A DNA stretch of 64,000 nucleotides from Cellvibrionaceae bacterium AOL6 (GTDB taxonomy: Bacteria; Pseudomonadota; Gammaproteobacteria; Pseudomonadales; Cellvibrionaceae). How positions within the stretch are numbered: the stretch's first letter is position 1; every line of letters starts with the position of its first letter. A program made the translations under genes and the position numbers. Shown in pieces: positions 1 to 18,700 of the stretch. The stretch covers positions 186,001-250,000 of the forward strand of contig NOXC01000002.1 of NCBI GenBank assembly GCA_003265435.1, in the 5' to 3' direction. The notes under the pieces are model-generated. The model saw only the letters and a program-made list of their open reading frames with translations. It searched no databases and had not been told where the DNA came from.

Positions 1-1031
1 GTCAAGGCTCGGCCCGATTTGCCGGCGCGGCCCGTGCGCCCAATGCGATGGGTGTGCACTTCGCGGTCTTTTGCCACACGATAATTCACCACCAACTCCA
101 CATGATCTACATCCAGACCTCGCGCGGCCACATCCGTGGCAATCAGCAAGGTCAAGCACTCCCCCGCAAAACGGATCAAGGTGCGGTCCCGATCTTTCTG
201 CACCATATCACCATGCAGGGCGGCCACGCTGAATCCGGCTTGATGCAGGCTGGAACTCAGCGCCTTACACTCTTCCCGTGTCGAGCAGAAAATGACGGCG
301 GACCGCGCTTGTTCCTGGCGCAATAGCGTAATCAGAGCCTGCTCGCGCTGATCGTGCCGCACGCTGAAAAAGCGCTGTTCGATGTCCGGCTCACTGACCT
401 CAGATTGGATATCCAATACCAACGCGTCGTTCAGCGTCGAGGTCGCGAGCGCCTTTACACTGTCGCTGTAGGTTGCACTAAAGAGCAGGCTTTGACGCTT
501 CGACGGCAAGGCTTCACGAATGGCTTCAAGCTCGTCCTGAAAGCCCATATCGAGCATGCGATCGGCTTCGTCGAGCACGAAAAATTTCAGGGAGGAAAAA
601 TCGAGCCGCCCTTTACGCAGATGGTCTCCAACGCGCCCAGGCGTGCCGACAATAAAGTGAGCACCGTGTTCGAGCGAGCCAATTTGAGGCCCTATCGGGG
701 CGCCGCCGCACAAGGTAAGCACTTTGACGTTATGAATCCCGCGTGCCAGACGACGCAGCTCCACCGCAACCTGATCAGCCAGTTCGCGTGTGGGGCACAG
801 CACCAAGCCCTGAATGCAGAAGCGCTCAACGTCGAAACCTTGCAAAATACCCAGGCTGAATGCCAAGGTTTTGCCAGACCCGGTTTGGGCCTGCACGATC
901 AAATCGCGTCCGTCGAGCAGCGGCGGCAAGGCTTCGGCCTGAACGGGCGTGGGCCGCTCAAAACCGAGAGAGGACAGGGTGCGCTGTAACGCGGGCGCCA
1001 ATGCCAGCGCATCAAAGGTTGTGAGAGCCAC
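1..1031 (-). CDS. dbpA: ATP-dependent RNA helicase DbpA (C-terminus outside window)
   Basis: DEAD-box RNA helicase; DbpA acts in 50S ribosomal subunit assembly and is activated by 23S rRNA hairpin 92. Translating the minus strand from GTG at 1031 gives a Q motif (GFERPTPVQ), Walker A (AQTGSGKT), the PTREL motif, DEAD (DEADRMLDMGF), SAT (LLFSATYSD) and the motif V/VI region (ATDVAARGLD, HRIGRTGRAG). The phrase VLCPTRELADQVAVELRRLAR followed by LTLCGG is particularly DbpA-like. A GGAGG lies four bases before the GTG. The reading frame stays open to base 1, so the last helicase portion and the C-terminal RNA-binding domain that defines DbpA lie outside the window. The name therefore rests on the helicase core alone. 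Confidence 0.85.
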   Translation of the reverse strand, partial: MALTTFDALALAPALQRTLSSLGFERPTPVQAEALPPLLDGRDLIVQAQTGSGKTLAFSLGILQGFDVERFCIQGLVLCPTRELADQVAVELRRLARGIHNVKVLTLCGGAPIGPQIGSLEHGAHFIVGTPGRVGDHLRKGRLDFSSLKFFVLDEADRMLDMGFQDELEAIREALPSKRQSLLFSATYSDSVKALATSTLNDALVLDIQSEVSEPDIEQRFFSVRHDQREQALITLLRQEQARSAVIFCSTREECKALSSSLHQAGFSVAALHGDMVQKDRDRTLIRFAGECLTLLIATDVAARGLDVDHVELVVNYRVAKDREVHTHRIGRTGRAGKSGRAL

Positions 1032-1188
1032 ACGGCCTCCAAAGTTAAAAACCGCTATTCTAGGGCCTGTTGACACTAATTTCATGTGCGCTTTCCCCCA
1101 GTCACGCGTTTGAATTTCGCGCCAAGTCGCTTAGACTAATCGCTGACCAACTTCTGCCTGCTTGCGGGCATCGATGGAACGCGCAGTT

Positions 1189-2127
1189 ATGCCCGCTTTC
1201 GACTCCAGTTACGGTGAAACTCTGGACAGCCTGTTATCGGTGACGGCGCCCCCTCGCCCGGCCGACTTCGACAGCTTCTGGCGCGCGCGGTATGAACGCT
1301 GCATGCAGATCTCATCGCTGCCTACTCTCCAGCACAGTGGTCGGCGCGTTCAAGAACACGAGCTGTTCGACTTGAGCTATCGCAGCACCGACAATGTCAC
1401 GATAGGCGGTTGGGCGCTTATTCCCGGGCGCCACCCCGTACAGCGAGTTATCATCGTGGGCCATGGCTACGGCGGCGCCAGCGAACCCACTGAGGTGCTG
1501 CCGCTGGCGGGCACCGCGTTTCTCTTCCCCTGCTTTCGCGGTTTGAGCCGCAGCCGCCTGCCGGGTGTGCCGGAAGACCCCAATTATCACGTGCTGTACC
1601 ACATCGATGATCGCCATCGCTACGTGCTCGGCGGCTGCGTCGACGACTTATGGCAGGCCATCAGCGCGGCACAGGTACTCTTCCCGGCCGCACGGCATCG
1701 TATTGGTGTGATGGGCATCAGCTTTTCAGGGGGCATCAGCATGCTGGCCACGCCGTGGGATCAGCGCATTCAACGTGTGCATGTGCAGGTGCCGAGTTTC
1801 GGGCATCACCCGCGACGCCTTGAAATTCCGACTCACGGCAGCGCCCACGCCGTGCAGAACTTTTACAAGCGCCACCCTCAAATTCTTGAAATATTGATGT
1901 ATTACGATGCAGCAGTGGCAGCCTGTAGTATCACACACCCAGTGCATGTCGCACCGGCCCTGGCCGATCCCGTGGTTGCGCCCGCGGGCCAGTTTGCGAT
2001 TTACAATTCGCTGACCTGTCCGCGCCAACTGTTTGTACTGAAACACGGGCACGAGCCCTATGCCGAAGCCGAAGCTGAACAAAACGCGTTAAAAAAGGAG
2101 TTGAGCCAGTTTTTTGACCCGCTATGA
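1189..2127 (+). CDS. Acetyl xylan esterase (CE7/AXE1)-like alpha/beta hydrolase
   Basis: Serine hydrolase of about 312 aa resembling the AXE1/cephalosporin-C deacetylase family, which removes acetyl groups from xylo-oligosaccharides and related esters. Visible landmarks are an oxyanion-type HGYGG segment, FRGLS where the family has its RGQ motif, the nucleophile elbow GISFSGG, and a C-terminal HGHE for the catalytic His. No signal peptide is apparent, so the enzyme is probably cytoplasmic. In-frame ATGs lie at 1174 and 1189 and neither has a strong ribosome binding site; 1189 (MPAFDSSYGE) is preferred because family members start with a short leader. The stop overlaps the next esterase start by four bases, so the two are probably translated together. 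Confidence 0.65.
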   Translation: MPAFDSSYGETLDSLLSVTAPPRPADFDSFWRARYERCMQISSLPTLQHSGRRVQEHELFDLSYRSTDNVTIGGWALIPGRHPVQRVIIVGHGYGGASEPTEVLPLAGTAFLFPCFRGLSRSRLPGVPEDPNYHVLYHIDDRHRYVLGGCVDDLWQAISAAQVLFPAARHRIGVMGISFSGGISMLATPWDQRIQRVHVQVPSFGHHPRRLEIPTHGSAHAVQNFYKRHPQILEILMYYDAAVAACSITHPVHVAPALADPVVAPAGQFAIYNSLTCPRQLFVLKHGHEPYAEAEAEQNALKKELSQFFDPL

Positions 2128-2852
2128 ACCGAGAATATCACTGTTGGTACAGCCCAAGATTGGGCCGCGACATGGAACTGCTGATATTTGGCCACGCCGG
2201 TGCCAAGGTACTGATATTCCCCACCCGAGATGGCCGTTTTTTCGAGTACGAAAACCTCGGTTTAGTCTCGGCTATTTCCGATAAAATCGAAGGCGGTCAA
2301 CTGCAACTCTACTGCGTCGATAGTCTCGATCGCGAAACCTTTTATTGCGGCTGGCGCCACCCTGCCGATCGCATTCGCCGTCACATGCAATTCGAAGAAT
2401 ATATTCTGAATGAAGTGATGCCTCTGATGGCCATCAAAAACGATCACCCCTGCACCATCTCCCACGGTTGCAGCCTCGGCGCCTTCCACGCCGCCAACAT
2501 CGCCTTTCGACACCCGCATTTATTTCAAAAGCTGTGCGCGTTCTCCGGCCGTTACGACCTCAGCCACAATGTTGAGTGCTTCGGGAATTTGTTTGACGGT
2601 TACTACGACGAGAACATTTATTTTCATTCCCCCTCGCATTTTATGCCGAGCCTCGACTGCGATCAGAAACTGCAGTCGCTGCGTGCCATGGACATCGTCT
2701 TCACCATCGGCGAGGAAGACCCGTTCCTCGACAACAACCTGCAGCTCTCCCAAACCCTGTGGGAAAAAGGCATCTGGCACGCAATCCACCGGTGGCACGG
2801 ACGTGCTCACCGAGGCCGCTACTGGCGAGAAATGGCCCCGCTCTACCTCTAA
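2124..2852 (+). CDS. Putative esterase-family alpha/beta hydrolase
   Basis: 242-aa hydrolase of the putative esterase family (esterase D-like fold). The nucleophile elbow reads HGCSLGAFHA, the likely acid lies in TIGEEDPFLDNN, and the C-terminal His is in RWHGRAHRG. Related proteins are annotated only as esterases, so the substrate is unknown. It overlaps the upstream CE7-like gene by ATGA, which indicates translational coupling and a shared role in ester cleavage. It ends exactly at the start of a 62-bp perfect palindrome that separates it from the convergent Nudix gene. Confidence 0.6.
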   Translation: MNREYHCWYSPRLGRDMELLIFGHAGAKVLIFPTRDGRFFEYENLGLVSAISDKIEGGQLQLYCVDSLDRETFYCGWRHPADRIRRHMQFEEYILNEVMPLMAIKNDHPCTISHGCSLGAFHAANIAFRHPHLFQKLCAFSGRYDLSHNVECFGNLFDGYYDENIYFHSPSHFMPSLDCDQKLQSLRAMDIVFTIGEEDPFLDNNLQLSQTLWEKGIWHAIHRWHGRAHRGRYWREMAPLYL

Positions 2853-2912
2853 CGCATCCATTGGGGTCAGACCCCCACGTATACGTGGGGGTCTGACCCC
2901 AATGGATGCGTT
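2851..2912. repeat. 62-bp perfect palindrome, probable bidirectional terminator
   Basis: Two 31-bp arms are perfectly complementary around a centre between 2881 and 2882, with no loop. The inner part carries GGGGTCAGACCCCC on one side and its complement on the other. It fills nearly the whole gap between the convergent esterase (ends 2852) and Nudix gene (ends 2918) and begins within the esterase stop codon. It could stop transcription from both sides. The perfect symmetry is unusual for a plain terminator and also fits a mobile palindromic repeat. Confidence 0.85.
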
Positions 2913-2917
2913 GCGGC

Positions 2918-3535
2918 TTAGAGTTCGACGAATTCGGAGGCTTTGTCGAGGTAGTGCGAGTAGCGGGGTTCGAGGGCGATGCGCAGCAAGGCGGCGACCG
3001 ACATCGCGTCTACAATGTCGCCATTCATCGCCATTTGTACGGCCTGACTCAAAGGCACGCGCAGCACTTCAATGTCTTCAGTGTCTTCGAGCGACTGCTC
3101 GCCCTGCTCCAAACCGGTCGCCACATAAAGATGAGCGATTTCGTCGGTGACGGAATTCGAGGTGCGCAGGGTCAGCAAGGGTTCCCAATCCCGTGCATGC
3201 AATCCGGTTTCCTCTTGCAGCTCGCGCTTGGCCGCTTCAAGCGGGGTTTCCTCGAAGGGGCCACCGCCTTCGGGGATTTCGTAGGTCACTTCGTCGCAGG
3301 CGTAACGGCTCTGGCGCACCAGCCAGGTATAGCCCTCTTCATCAATCGCGACAACGCCGAGCGCCCGCCCCTTAAAATGCACAAGACCATAAATGCCATC
3401 GGTGCCATTCGGGCGCTGCACTTCTTCGTGGCTGACTTGAATCCAGGGGTTGTCGTAAACCACCTGTTTCGATAGTCGCTTCCATCCCCCGACTTTATCT
3501 ACCGGGGTGCTGTCTTTTTCATACTGCTTGGACAT
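2918..3535 (-). CDS. Nudix hydrolase, ADP-ribose/ADP-sugar pyrophosphatase type
   Basis: 205-aa Nudix hydrolase that would cleave a nucleoside diphosphate linked to another moiety (ADP-ribose or ADP-sugars are typical for this subgroup). The complete Nudix box G-x5-E-x7-REL-x-EE-x-G-L is present (starts at GGGPFEE, ends RELQEETGL). The upstream WLVRQSRY segment and the C-terminal helix fit the ADP-ribose pyrophosphatase branch. It starts inside the stop codon of the CvpA-like gene (TAATG), so the two genes are translationally coupled. The exact substrate cannot be read from the sequence. Confidence 0.8.
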   Translation of the reverse strand: MSKQYEKDSTPVDKVGGWKRLSKQVVYDNPWIQVSHEEVQRPNGTDGIYGLVHFKGRALGVVAIDEEGYTWLVRQSRYACDEVTYEIPEGGGPFEETPLEAAKRELQEETGLHARDWEPLLTLRTSNSVTDEIAHLYVATGLEQGEQSLEDTEDIEVLRVPLSQAVQMAMNGDIVDAMSVAALLRIALEPRYSHYLDKASEFVEL

Positions 3536-4689
3536 TAACGCTCCATCGCGGTTGCGGTATTCAGTTTGTCATCTGGAACGGCTTCGAGGTCGGTATAGCG
3601 TACCCGCCCCTCATCATCGGTCCACTTATAGACGGTTTGAGGTGCATAAGGTTTCAACATGGGCTGCGGTAAGCCCGCTTGCTCGGCGAGAGACTCGGTT
3701 GAAACAGGCTCCGCAGACGCCGTGAGCACTTGCGTAAAATCAAAGTCGCTCATGTCGCCCTTGTCTTCGAGAATAATCTGCACCAATTCGTGAAAGGCCG
3801 GCTCGGTCATTAACGCCGCGGCCTGCCCCTTGTCGAGTGCGCCTTTCAAGCCCTCGTCGGCAAGCAGGGTTTTAACACGCTCGTCGTGCTTCAGATATTG
3901 CAGGCGCCGCCAGATAAAGGTCATCTGCTCGGCAATAAAATACTCGCTCTGCGCCTCACTGCGCCCTTCCAGTTGCAGCTGTATCAACATGTTCTGCGAC
4001 GAGGACTGCGCCATCAGGGCCTGAAATTGTGAAGAATGCTGCAAGCTGGCCGCATCATTAATCGCCATCATGCGCTGGGTGTATGGGCTGTGCAGCACTT
4101 CGGCCAACTCCGGGCTTTTTACCAGCGCTTGTACATCTTGCAGAATTGGCCCCGGGCGGCGCATAAATACCGCCAGGGCTTCGGCTTCGTGTGGCTCGTG
4201 ACCGGCTGCCTGCATACCCAGCGCAGCCCCTTTGGCTACCAGCGTACCCGCGGCTTGTTCCAATAACGTTTCTTCTTGCGCGACCGCAGCTTCCTCTGGA
4301 GGACCTTGCAGGGCATCGTGCACCACGCCCACAAACCAGAGCAACAACAAACCCGACACCGCCCCCGATGCCGTCCCTACTGCCGCCCCCGCGGCAGCCT
4401 CGCCCGAACGCCGTCGGCGCAAGCCGGGCAAAAGGACTTTGGGCAGATAGCGCGTCAATTCAGACACTACGATGAACACCGCGGGATACGCCACAAACAG
4501 CGAGGCACCACCAAACCCAAAACGCTCAAGCAACATGGCGACTTTATCAGCGTAGAGAAAGCAGGCCACGTAGCCCAATACCAAGCCCAAAATACTCAAG
4601 AGCGCGAGCCACACCCCTTGGCGAAAACCCTTCCACGCGTGAAAGGCCACCCACACGAGGAAGCCCCCTAAGATCCATGATTCCGGCAC
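3535..4689 (-). CDS. CvpA-family membrane protein with DUF4124-like C-terminus
   Basis: 384-aa protein. The first 130 residues contain four hydrophobic segments as in CvpA (colicin V production) proteins, including LALLSILGLVLGYVACFLYA and SGLLLLWFVGVV. A helical middle follows, and the last 40 residues read VYKWTDDEGRVRYTD, the hallmark of the DUF4124 domain found in cell-envelope proteins. It starts at GTG 4689 behind a strong AAGGAGG. The fusion of the two domains is somewhat unusual. CvpA proteins affect envelope integrity; the biochemical role is not known. Confidence 0.65.
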   Translation of the reverse strand: MPESWILGGFLVWVAFHAWKGFRQGVWLALLSILGLVLGYVACFLYADKVAMLLERFGFGGASLFVAYPAVFIVVSELTRYLPKVLLPGLRRRRSGEAAAGAAVGTASGAVSGLLLLWFVGVVHDALQGPPEEAAVAQEETLLEQAAGTLVAKGAALGMQAAGHEPHEAEALAVFMRRPGPILQDVQALVKSPELAEVLHSPYTQRMMAINDAASLQHSSQFQALMAQSSSQNMLIQLQLEGRSEAQSEYFIAEQMTFIWRRLQYLKHDERVKTLLADEGLKGALDKGQAAALMTEPAFHELVQIILEDKGDMSDFDFTQVLTASAEPVSTESLAEQAGLPQPMLKPYAPQTVYKWTDDEGRVRYTDLEAVPDDKLNTATAMER

Positions 4690-4913
4690 GCGAGGTCCTC
4701 CTTTGCGCTACCTGTTTGTGTTGCAATCTGATAGAATCGCGCGCCCGCGGCCAAGGCCGCCGCGCGCAGTCCGGGCCCGATAATCGGACTTACGCTGCGT
4801 CGCACTAATCCAACTCCGATGCCGCTCTTCACCTGGTCGCCCAAGGCCTTATCCGGGCTCAGACACCTCGGTATCGGACACCGCCCATGCCAGCGCACAG
4901 ACCGGAACCGCCG

Positions 4914-7808
<2,895 letters not shown>

Positions 7809-7809
7809 G

Positions 7810-7814
7810 CTTCT
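7810..7814. repeat. Left target-site duplication CTTCT
   Basis: Five bases directly before the left terminus, identical to 36069-36073. The insertion is one base after the gcvP stop codon. Confidence 0.93.
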
Positions 7815-7881
7815 TGATGACGGACATTCTAGTTGGAAACCGGTCTAATCAAGTTGGAAACTGACAAATCTAGTTGGAAAC
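7815..7881 (+). repeat. Left transposon end with three TnsB-type sites
   Basis: After the terminus there are three direct copies of WAGTTGGAAAC at 7830-7840, 7851-7861 and 7871-7881, that is 15, 36 and 56 bases from the terminus. This dense spacing resembles one end of Tn7-type elements, where TnsB binds repeated sites. Confidence 0.88.
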
Positions 7882-7887
7882 CGGTAG

Positions 7888-7936
7888 ATTAAAAGGCCTA
7901 TCGAGCACACGAAGCATGCCCTATAGGCCTTTTAAT
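7888..7936. terminator. Terminator at the end of the MADS operon
   Basis: Perfect 14-bp arms (ATTAAAAGGCCTAT and its complement) around a 21-base loop, with A-rich and T-rich outer ends. It lies four bases past the last operon gene and could work in both directions, insulating the operon from gcvP. Confidence 0.75.
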
Positions 7937-7940
7937 CCCC

Positions 7941-8573
7941 TTATTGCGGCAAAGGGGTAGCCAAATTAGCACTTGGGATCGAGTCTCGCCCTTGGTTATC
8001 TGTATAACAAAGGAGTTTAATCTCTTCTGACTCCCTGTCAGCCCCATAAAAGGCTATATTCCGAGCTGCAGACTGACACCTTGGTTTAGCCTCTAGGTTG
8101 AATAAAATAAACTTATCACAGATATCGCAAGATTGAAGTTTAGCTATTTCTTTCTGGGTTTTGGCTCGCCAGAGAGCACTAGATACGCAGTAAACCTCCC
8201 CAACAATTTTAAGCTCTCCATTAAGCATTCCCGCCACATCTCCTTGGGAACTGCTATCTTCAGCACCACCGGTCAATATCACCTCTGAAAACCCAAGGTC
8301 GAACAACCGAAGACCCGCAATAATACAATACCAATAATGGGCTATTTGATTTATAGCTTCATAGTGGCTTTTTCTTTCGTTGCCCTTTGTTTTTAGCGCG
8401 ATAAGGCCATCTAATGCTTTTAAGCCAGACGAGCAAATATCACTAATTTCTTTTCGAACCTGGTCAGCAGCCATTTCAATATGGTCTTTCTTTTTCAAAA
8501 GCTCGCTCTTTGAACAGAACCTTACAGAGCCCTCAGAGATCAAATTCGTCCATAAAATTTTGGTTTCCTGCAT
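7941..8573 (-). CDS. Unknown protein, last gene of the MADS operon
   Basis: About 210 aa. The ATG at 8573 follows the mad8 stop after one base (TGATATG), so the two genes are coupled; a start at 8603 inside mad8 would add ten residues. No family is recognised. Visible features are a charged helical N-terminal half, a CDICDKF motif, and a mixed C-terminal half containing KFILFNLEAKPRC. It is not one of the eight MADS proteins known to me and may be an accessory or a passenger. The transcription terminator lies immediately downstream. Confidence 0.6.
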   Translation of the reverse strand: MQETKILWTNLISEGSVRFCSKSELLKKKDHIEMAADQVRKEISDICSSGLKALDGLIALKTKGNERKSHYEAINQIAHYWYCIIAGLRLFDLGFSEVILTGGAEDSSSQGDVAGMLNGELKIVGEVYCVSSALWRAKTQKEIAKLQSCDICDKFILFNLEAKPRCQSAARNIAFYGADRESEEIKLLCYTDNQGRDSIPSANLATPLPQ

Positions 8574-8574
8574 A

Positions 8575-14069
<5,495 letters not shown>

Positions 14070-14073
<4 letters not shown>

Positions 14074-15713
14074 GCTACACCGTCTCCCGCACTCTTATCA
14101 TTTTCATCACCTTCAATCACATACCTAGGAGAAATAGTCTGCGTTATATAGGCATCAGATAGATCCTGATAAAAACCAATTTCCCTCAACCGCCTCTTAA
14201 AACCCACCAGGTTTTCTCTTAGCGCCTTTCTAACCTCTATAGTGTTATCTGAGAATTCATCAACAGCGGGTAATTCATCGACATAAATTCCATACCTACT
14301 TTTCATAAAATCGAGAAGGCTATCTATTCTCAACTCTCGTGTATAAAATCCTTTATCACCGCCAGGTGTTAAAACCGCCAACTGCAACAACACCTCCAAT
14401 AAGCGACTATTCAGTACAAACTGGCGTGACATTTTCGCCCCGTTACCCTGCGCCAATAATGCGCCAGGCTTGTTTTTGAGCATCAAACTATCCAAGCACT
14501 TCACGAAACCTGTTCGAATCGTATTACCCTGAAGATTGAGAAGAATTTCGATGTAAGCTTCAAACTCACTTAGCCCCAACATCGCGATTGAGCGTATCTC
14601 AGGCGGAATATCTTCCTTACCTTTTGCCGACGAAAGGCTATCATCCAACAACTTACTGTTACGCTGACCAAAGAAAAAATCGCGTTCTTTATCGAAGGGA
14701 GATTCCAACAGTTTGAGCAATTCGTCTACAGTCATCGCCTTCGTCGACTTTGACCCTGGCCACTTGCCTTTTTTCGAAACATACTCAGCGAACTCATCGA
14801 GCTTTTTAATAGAAAAGTAGGCTTTTATAAACTCTGGTAGCCGACGAAAATGAAGGCCCGCACTCTCCTTGGCCAGTTGAGCACTAAAAGATTGTGGTTC
14901 ACCCGTTAAATCAACGTATAAACCAATCTTGTTTTTCTCTGAAGCCGCAATCTGTCCGCCTTTGCTTTTCACCAAAGCGGGTAATAGTTTGAGTAGGCGC
15001 AACTGGTATAAAGCCAGATGGAAGGCCATTAGGATCTTTATGTAATCCACCATAACCGAACGAGGTATATAGCTCTTGTAAACGAGCAGCCTAACCACAT
15101 CTTCGGCGAAGACGTCAGCAGCTTCCTTGCATAAGGGGGGATAACGTTCAGCCAGCTCACCAGGCGCATCAGACCGAACCTGATCATTCAGATGCAACAG
15201 CGCTTGAGTTTCAACATCCACCTCAGAACTAGCCTGCGAATGGCCAGTCCCCGGATCGATACCCTGAAAGAAAAAGCGTTTTAGCTGATCAATAGCAGCC
15301 TGCCCATTTTTAGCTTGGTACAGCAACTCATAAACCTGCTGCGATGCGCCATAGTCTCTACAATGTTTTGGATTCCTGAACCGGTAGGTCGTACCGTGCA
15401 GAGGTCTAGGTGCGGCCAACACCTCATTCTTCTTACCACGATTCACTAAATCCACGAGGTGAGTCTCAATCCAGCGCTCGACGGTATCAACCGAATCACC
15501 AAAGCCCTTAAACCGGTGGCTATTTTTAGGATCGGTAAATTCATCCCGATATAATGCGACAGTCATTGGGTTTGCCCCCAACTTACTGGGCGCACCATTA
15601 AAGTTAAGACGCGAAAATAAATTGGTGAGCACACGCTCCATCTCAATCATCTTGTAATCGAGATAGGCGATTTTATTGGTTCTAAATGCCTTATCTTTTT
15701 TATCGAGCTTCAT
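14070..15713 (-). CDS. mad7: MADS protein MAD7
   Basis: 547-aa, largely helical protein with no catalytic motif that I can see. It is assigned by position between the kinase/ATPase gene and the large HerA-like ATPase, the same place as MAD7 in MADS and DptG in phosphorothioate-dependent systems. It overlaps both neighbours by four bases, so stoichiometric translation is likely. In such trios the middle protein usually bridges the two ATPases, but that is inference here. Confidence 0.7.
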
Positions 15714-18700
15714 GAGCCTATTACCTCCTTATTAACAGAGGCATTGACACTTTGCATTTCCAATACACCATCATCATGGCGAAGTATCGATTTAAAGTGA
15801 CGGCCATTGGTGGTTAACAAGACCTCATCGTAGGGCGCTGAAGCCAAAACATTTTTAAAAACTGTCAGGCTAAGGTAGTAACCCTGTTGATCCTCAAGAC
15901 TGGGCACATATCCCTCTAGCAATCGTTGAAGCATTTCAAATAGATCCAAGTTCAACGACAAGTCTGCCGAAAGACCACCTTCCCCACGATAGCTCAATAC
16001 CAATTGAGAGGGCTCGTGCTCTATATACTGCGCATTAACCGCTGCGTCTTTAACCTCAATAGAGAATACTTCGGCGGGGAAAACCCGATAACTACGAATA
16101 GTACCTTTTTCAACCCGTCTAACTTGCATGGCCAACTGAGCATTAAACATTGCTGGGTTATACAATCCTTCGCCGCGATTTATCGCAAAGATCACCCGCT
16201 GCTTAATCGCGTCCAACTGCTCTTCACCACGCAATAGTGACATTAATCGTTCGGCCGAATGATAGGAAAGCATATTGCGCCACCGTTCGCTGCGCCCTTC
16301 AAAATAAAGCTTTCGTCGTAGCATCCCCACATACTGGCCATGGGCTTGATAGCGCTGCGCTCCTGCACTAAGACTGGTTTCAACGGGTAATTCATCATAG
16401 AGGGCTTGCAGCAACTGCAAGTCATAATCACCACGCCCTTCAAAAGATAACCAATCAACCGCCGATGCACTCAAAAAGTCCAACCCGCGATCCAAGCGCA
16501 CGTTGGTGCCATCAGCAATATCGATGTCGGCGAACAGCTTTAACAAACGGTCTTCCGTTGAACCGGTACCGCGCCAGGCGTTGAAGTAGTATCCCTGTAA
16601 AATTTTCCGGGTATCACCCGCATCGTAAATCGCGCGAATTTCTGCGCAGGAGTGCTCACCGACCAGCGTAAATGCAAGCGCAGAACGCAGATCCCTAAGG
16701 GTGATATGTAACTGGTTGCGCAGATTTACCACAGAGTACAAATACTTGAGCCGCTCAATTACTTTGGCGCCTACCTGCTTATCCTGGAAGGTCGCCACGT
16801 TATAGCGAACGTAACACTTATCTTTAAGGGCACAATAATCGCAACCGCGCCAAACCTTAGGATCCACCATTCGTGCAATTAAGCGCTCCATGATGGATTC
16901 AGGCTGAGCATCACTACTTGCCAGCACATTGCGTAGGTTTAGGTTGATTACCGCTACATCCGAGTCGACTTTTCCAGTAGCCAGACCATTATCGACAATG
17001 CTACGGAGTTTTCCGAAACGCTGACCGGCGCTACTCGATAAAAAGTCCACCAAACGGCCTTCGTTGATGGCGATTAATCGCGTCTCATGGTGAGGCCAAG
17101 CACTTTCATCATTACCCTCATAGGGCTGAAAGAAAGCCTCCAACACAGCATCATTAGCTGTATCACCTTCATCCTGGCTACCGTCGTAATTACTAACGTA
17201 GCGATGGCCATCTAACTCAAAATGGCAGCCATTACCCTGCGGATTATTGGTAACCGTCACACCGCGTTGTGCCGCTACCGTTTCTAGCTGCTGCAAAAAT
17301 GCCGTCTTTCCGTCCCCGGCATTACCCGTGATAATAACCAGCTTCAAACCGCCCGCAAGCACAGCGGGAGCTAGTTCGGTATCAAGTGCGGTATCCACAT
17401 AAATGAGCTTGGCGTACTCATCCAAGCCCCGGGTACCGCTATTGGAATGTCGGCTTTGGCTATACAGCGTTAACAGATAGTCGTGGAATGCCGACTTGGT
17501 TGGCGCACTGCCATCAGCCAGAGGCGGCAACGTAAATTGAGAAGTAGAGTCTTCCGCCGTTGGCATGGCCTTACGCAATTGAGTCACTCGACTCAAAGCA
17601 GATAGCACTTCACTGGCATTATCGAAGCGGTCTGAGCGTGAGGGAGCAATCAGCTTAAGCAACAACGCCGCCGCATCATCACTGATATCTACACAATGAG
17701 CGAACTCAGCTGGATTCCGGCCCTGTTTTCCCGGTGGAGGGAATTGGGTATTCTCCCACGGGTAATGACCGGTAACTGCGCGGTAGAGTGTAATACCCAG
17801 TGCATACAGATCTCTATCGATTAAGTCTGCAGGCTGCGGCTGCGCCGCTACGTCTAAGTCTGGCGGTAGATATTTTCGAGAGCCACCACCATGGGAGAGA
17901 TCTTCCGCTTCAACCGACACATTAAAATCGATAATGCGTACCTGGCCATCTCTCCAAATCAGGTTCTGCGGCTTGATATCACAGTGGAACACGTTGTGAT
18001 TGTGAAGATGCGATAAACCTTCCGCGACTTGCTTAGCCATCTGCCAGGCTTCAGCCAAGGTTAAAGAGTTTTGTCGAATCAGCTCGCTGACATCAAACCC
18101 TTCGATATATTCAAAAACAATGTAAGGAGCCCCAGGCTGATCGCCATTATTCGGCAGCTGATCGGCATCGTAGACTTTAACTACATAGGGATGTTCAGGC
18201 AGGTGTACTAAGCGACGGTACTCAACCTTAAGCCGCTCCATCACCGAGTCACGATCCTGAAGGATCAATTTAATCGCTCGTGGAATATCCCCGAGGGTAT
18301 CGACCACTTTATACACCACACCGAAACCACCGGGCTTACCCAAGGCTTGCTGTACCACATACTTATTAGTGAGTGAGTAGCCAACTGGCAAACGCAGATA
18401 GTTAATTGGCTTCGTTACTGGCTTACTCGGTTCTTGGGTAAGAGCGGGGCGAGATGGTTGTACCACTGGTTTTGGTAGCCATAACGCAGCAAACTGGTTA
18501 AGTGCAGTTTCGGCATCAGGCCGATCGGCGGTTTCATGCGCGCAGAGCGAACTCAGCCATTGATCAAAGCCCTCGGGCACTTGTCTAACCAGCTGCGAAA
18601 CAGGTTGATTAAACTGGCAGGATTTCTCAATCGCCTCTGTGACAGAACCGAAAGCTTCCTGGCCAGTCATCATTTCGTAGATGACCAAACCGAAGCTGTA

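Noticed and set aside
4668-4898. 76-aa minus-strand open reading frame before gcvP
   Set aside because: It overlaps the start of the CvpA-like gene and its strong ribosome binding site, and has no family resemblance.
4690-4913. Glycine riboswitch before gcvP
   Set aside because: I could not find the conserved GGAGAG and ACCGCCG-AAGG elements or the tandem aptamer; only a GC-rich leader is seen.
7815-7881. CRISPR-like short repeats
   Set aside because: Only three short direct repeats with fixed small spacing at a transposon terminus, mirrored at the other end; they are TnsB-type sites. No cas genes exist in the window.
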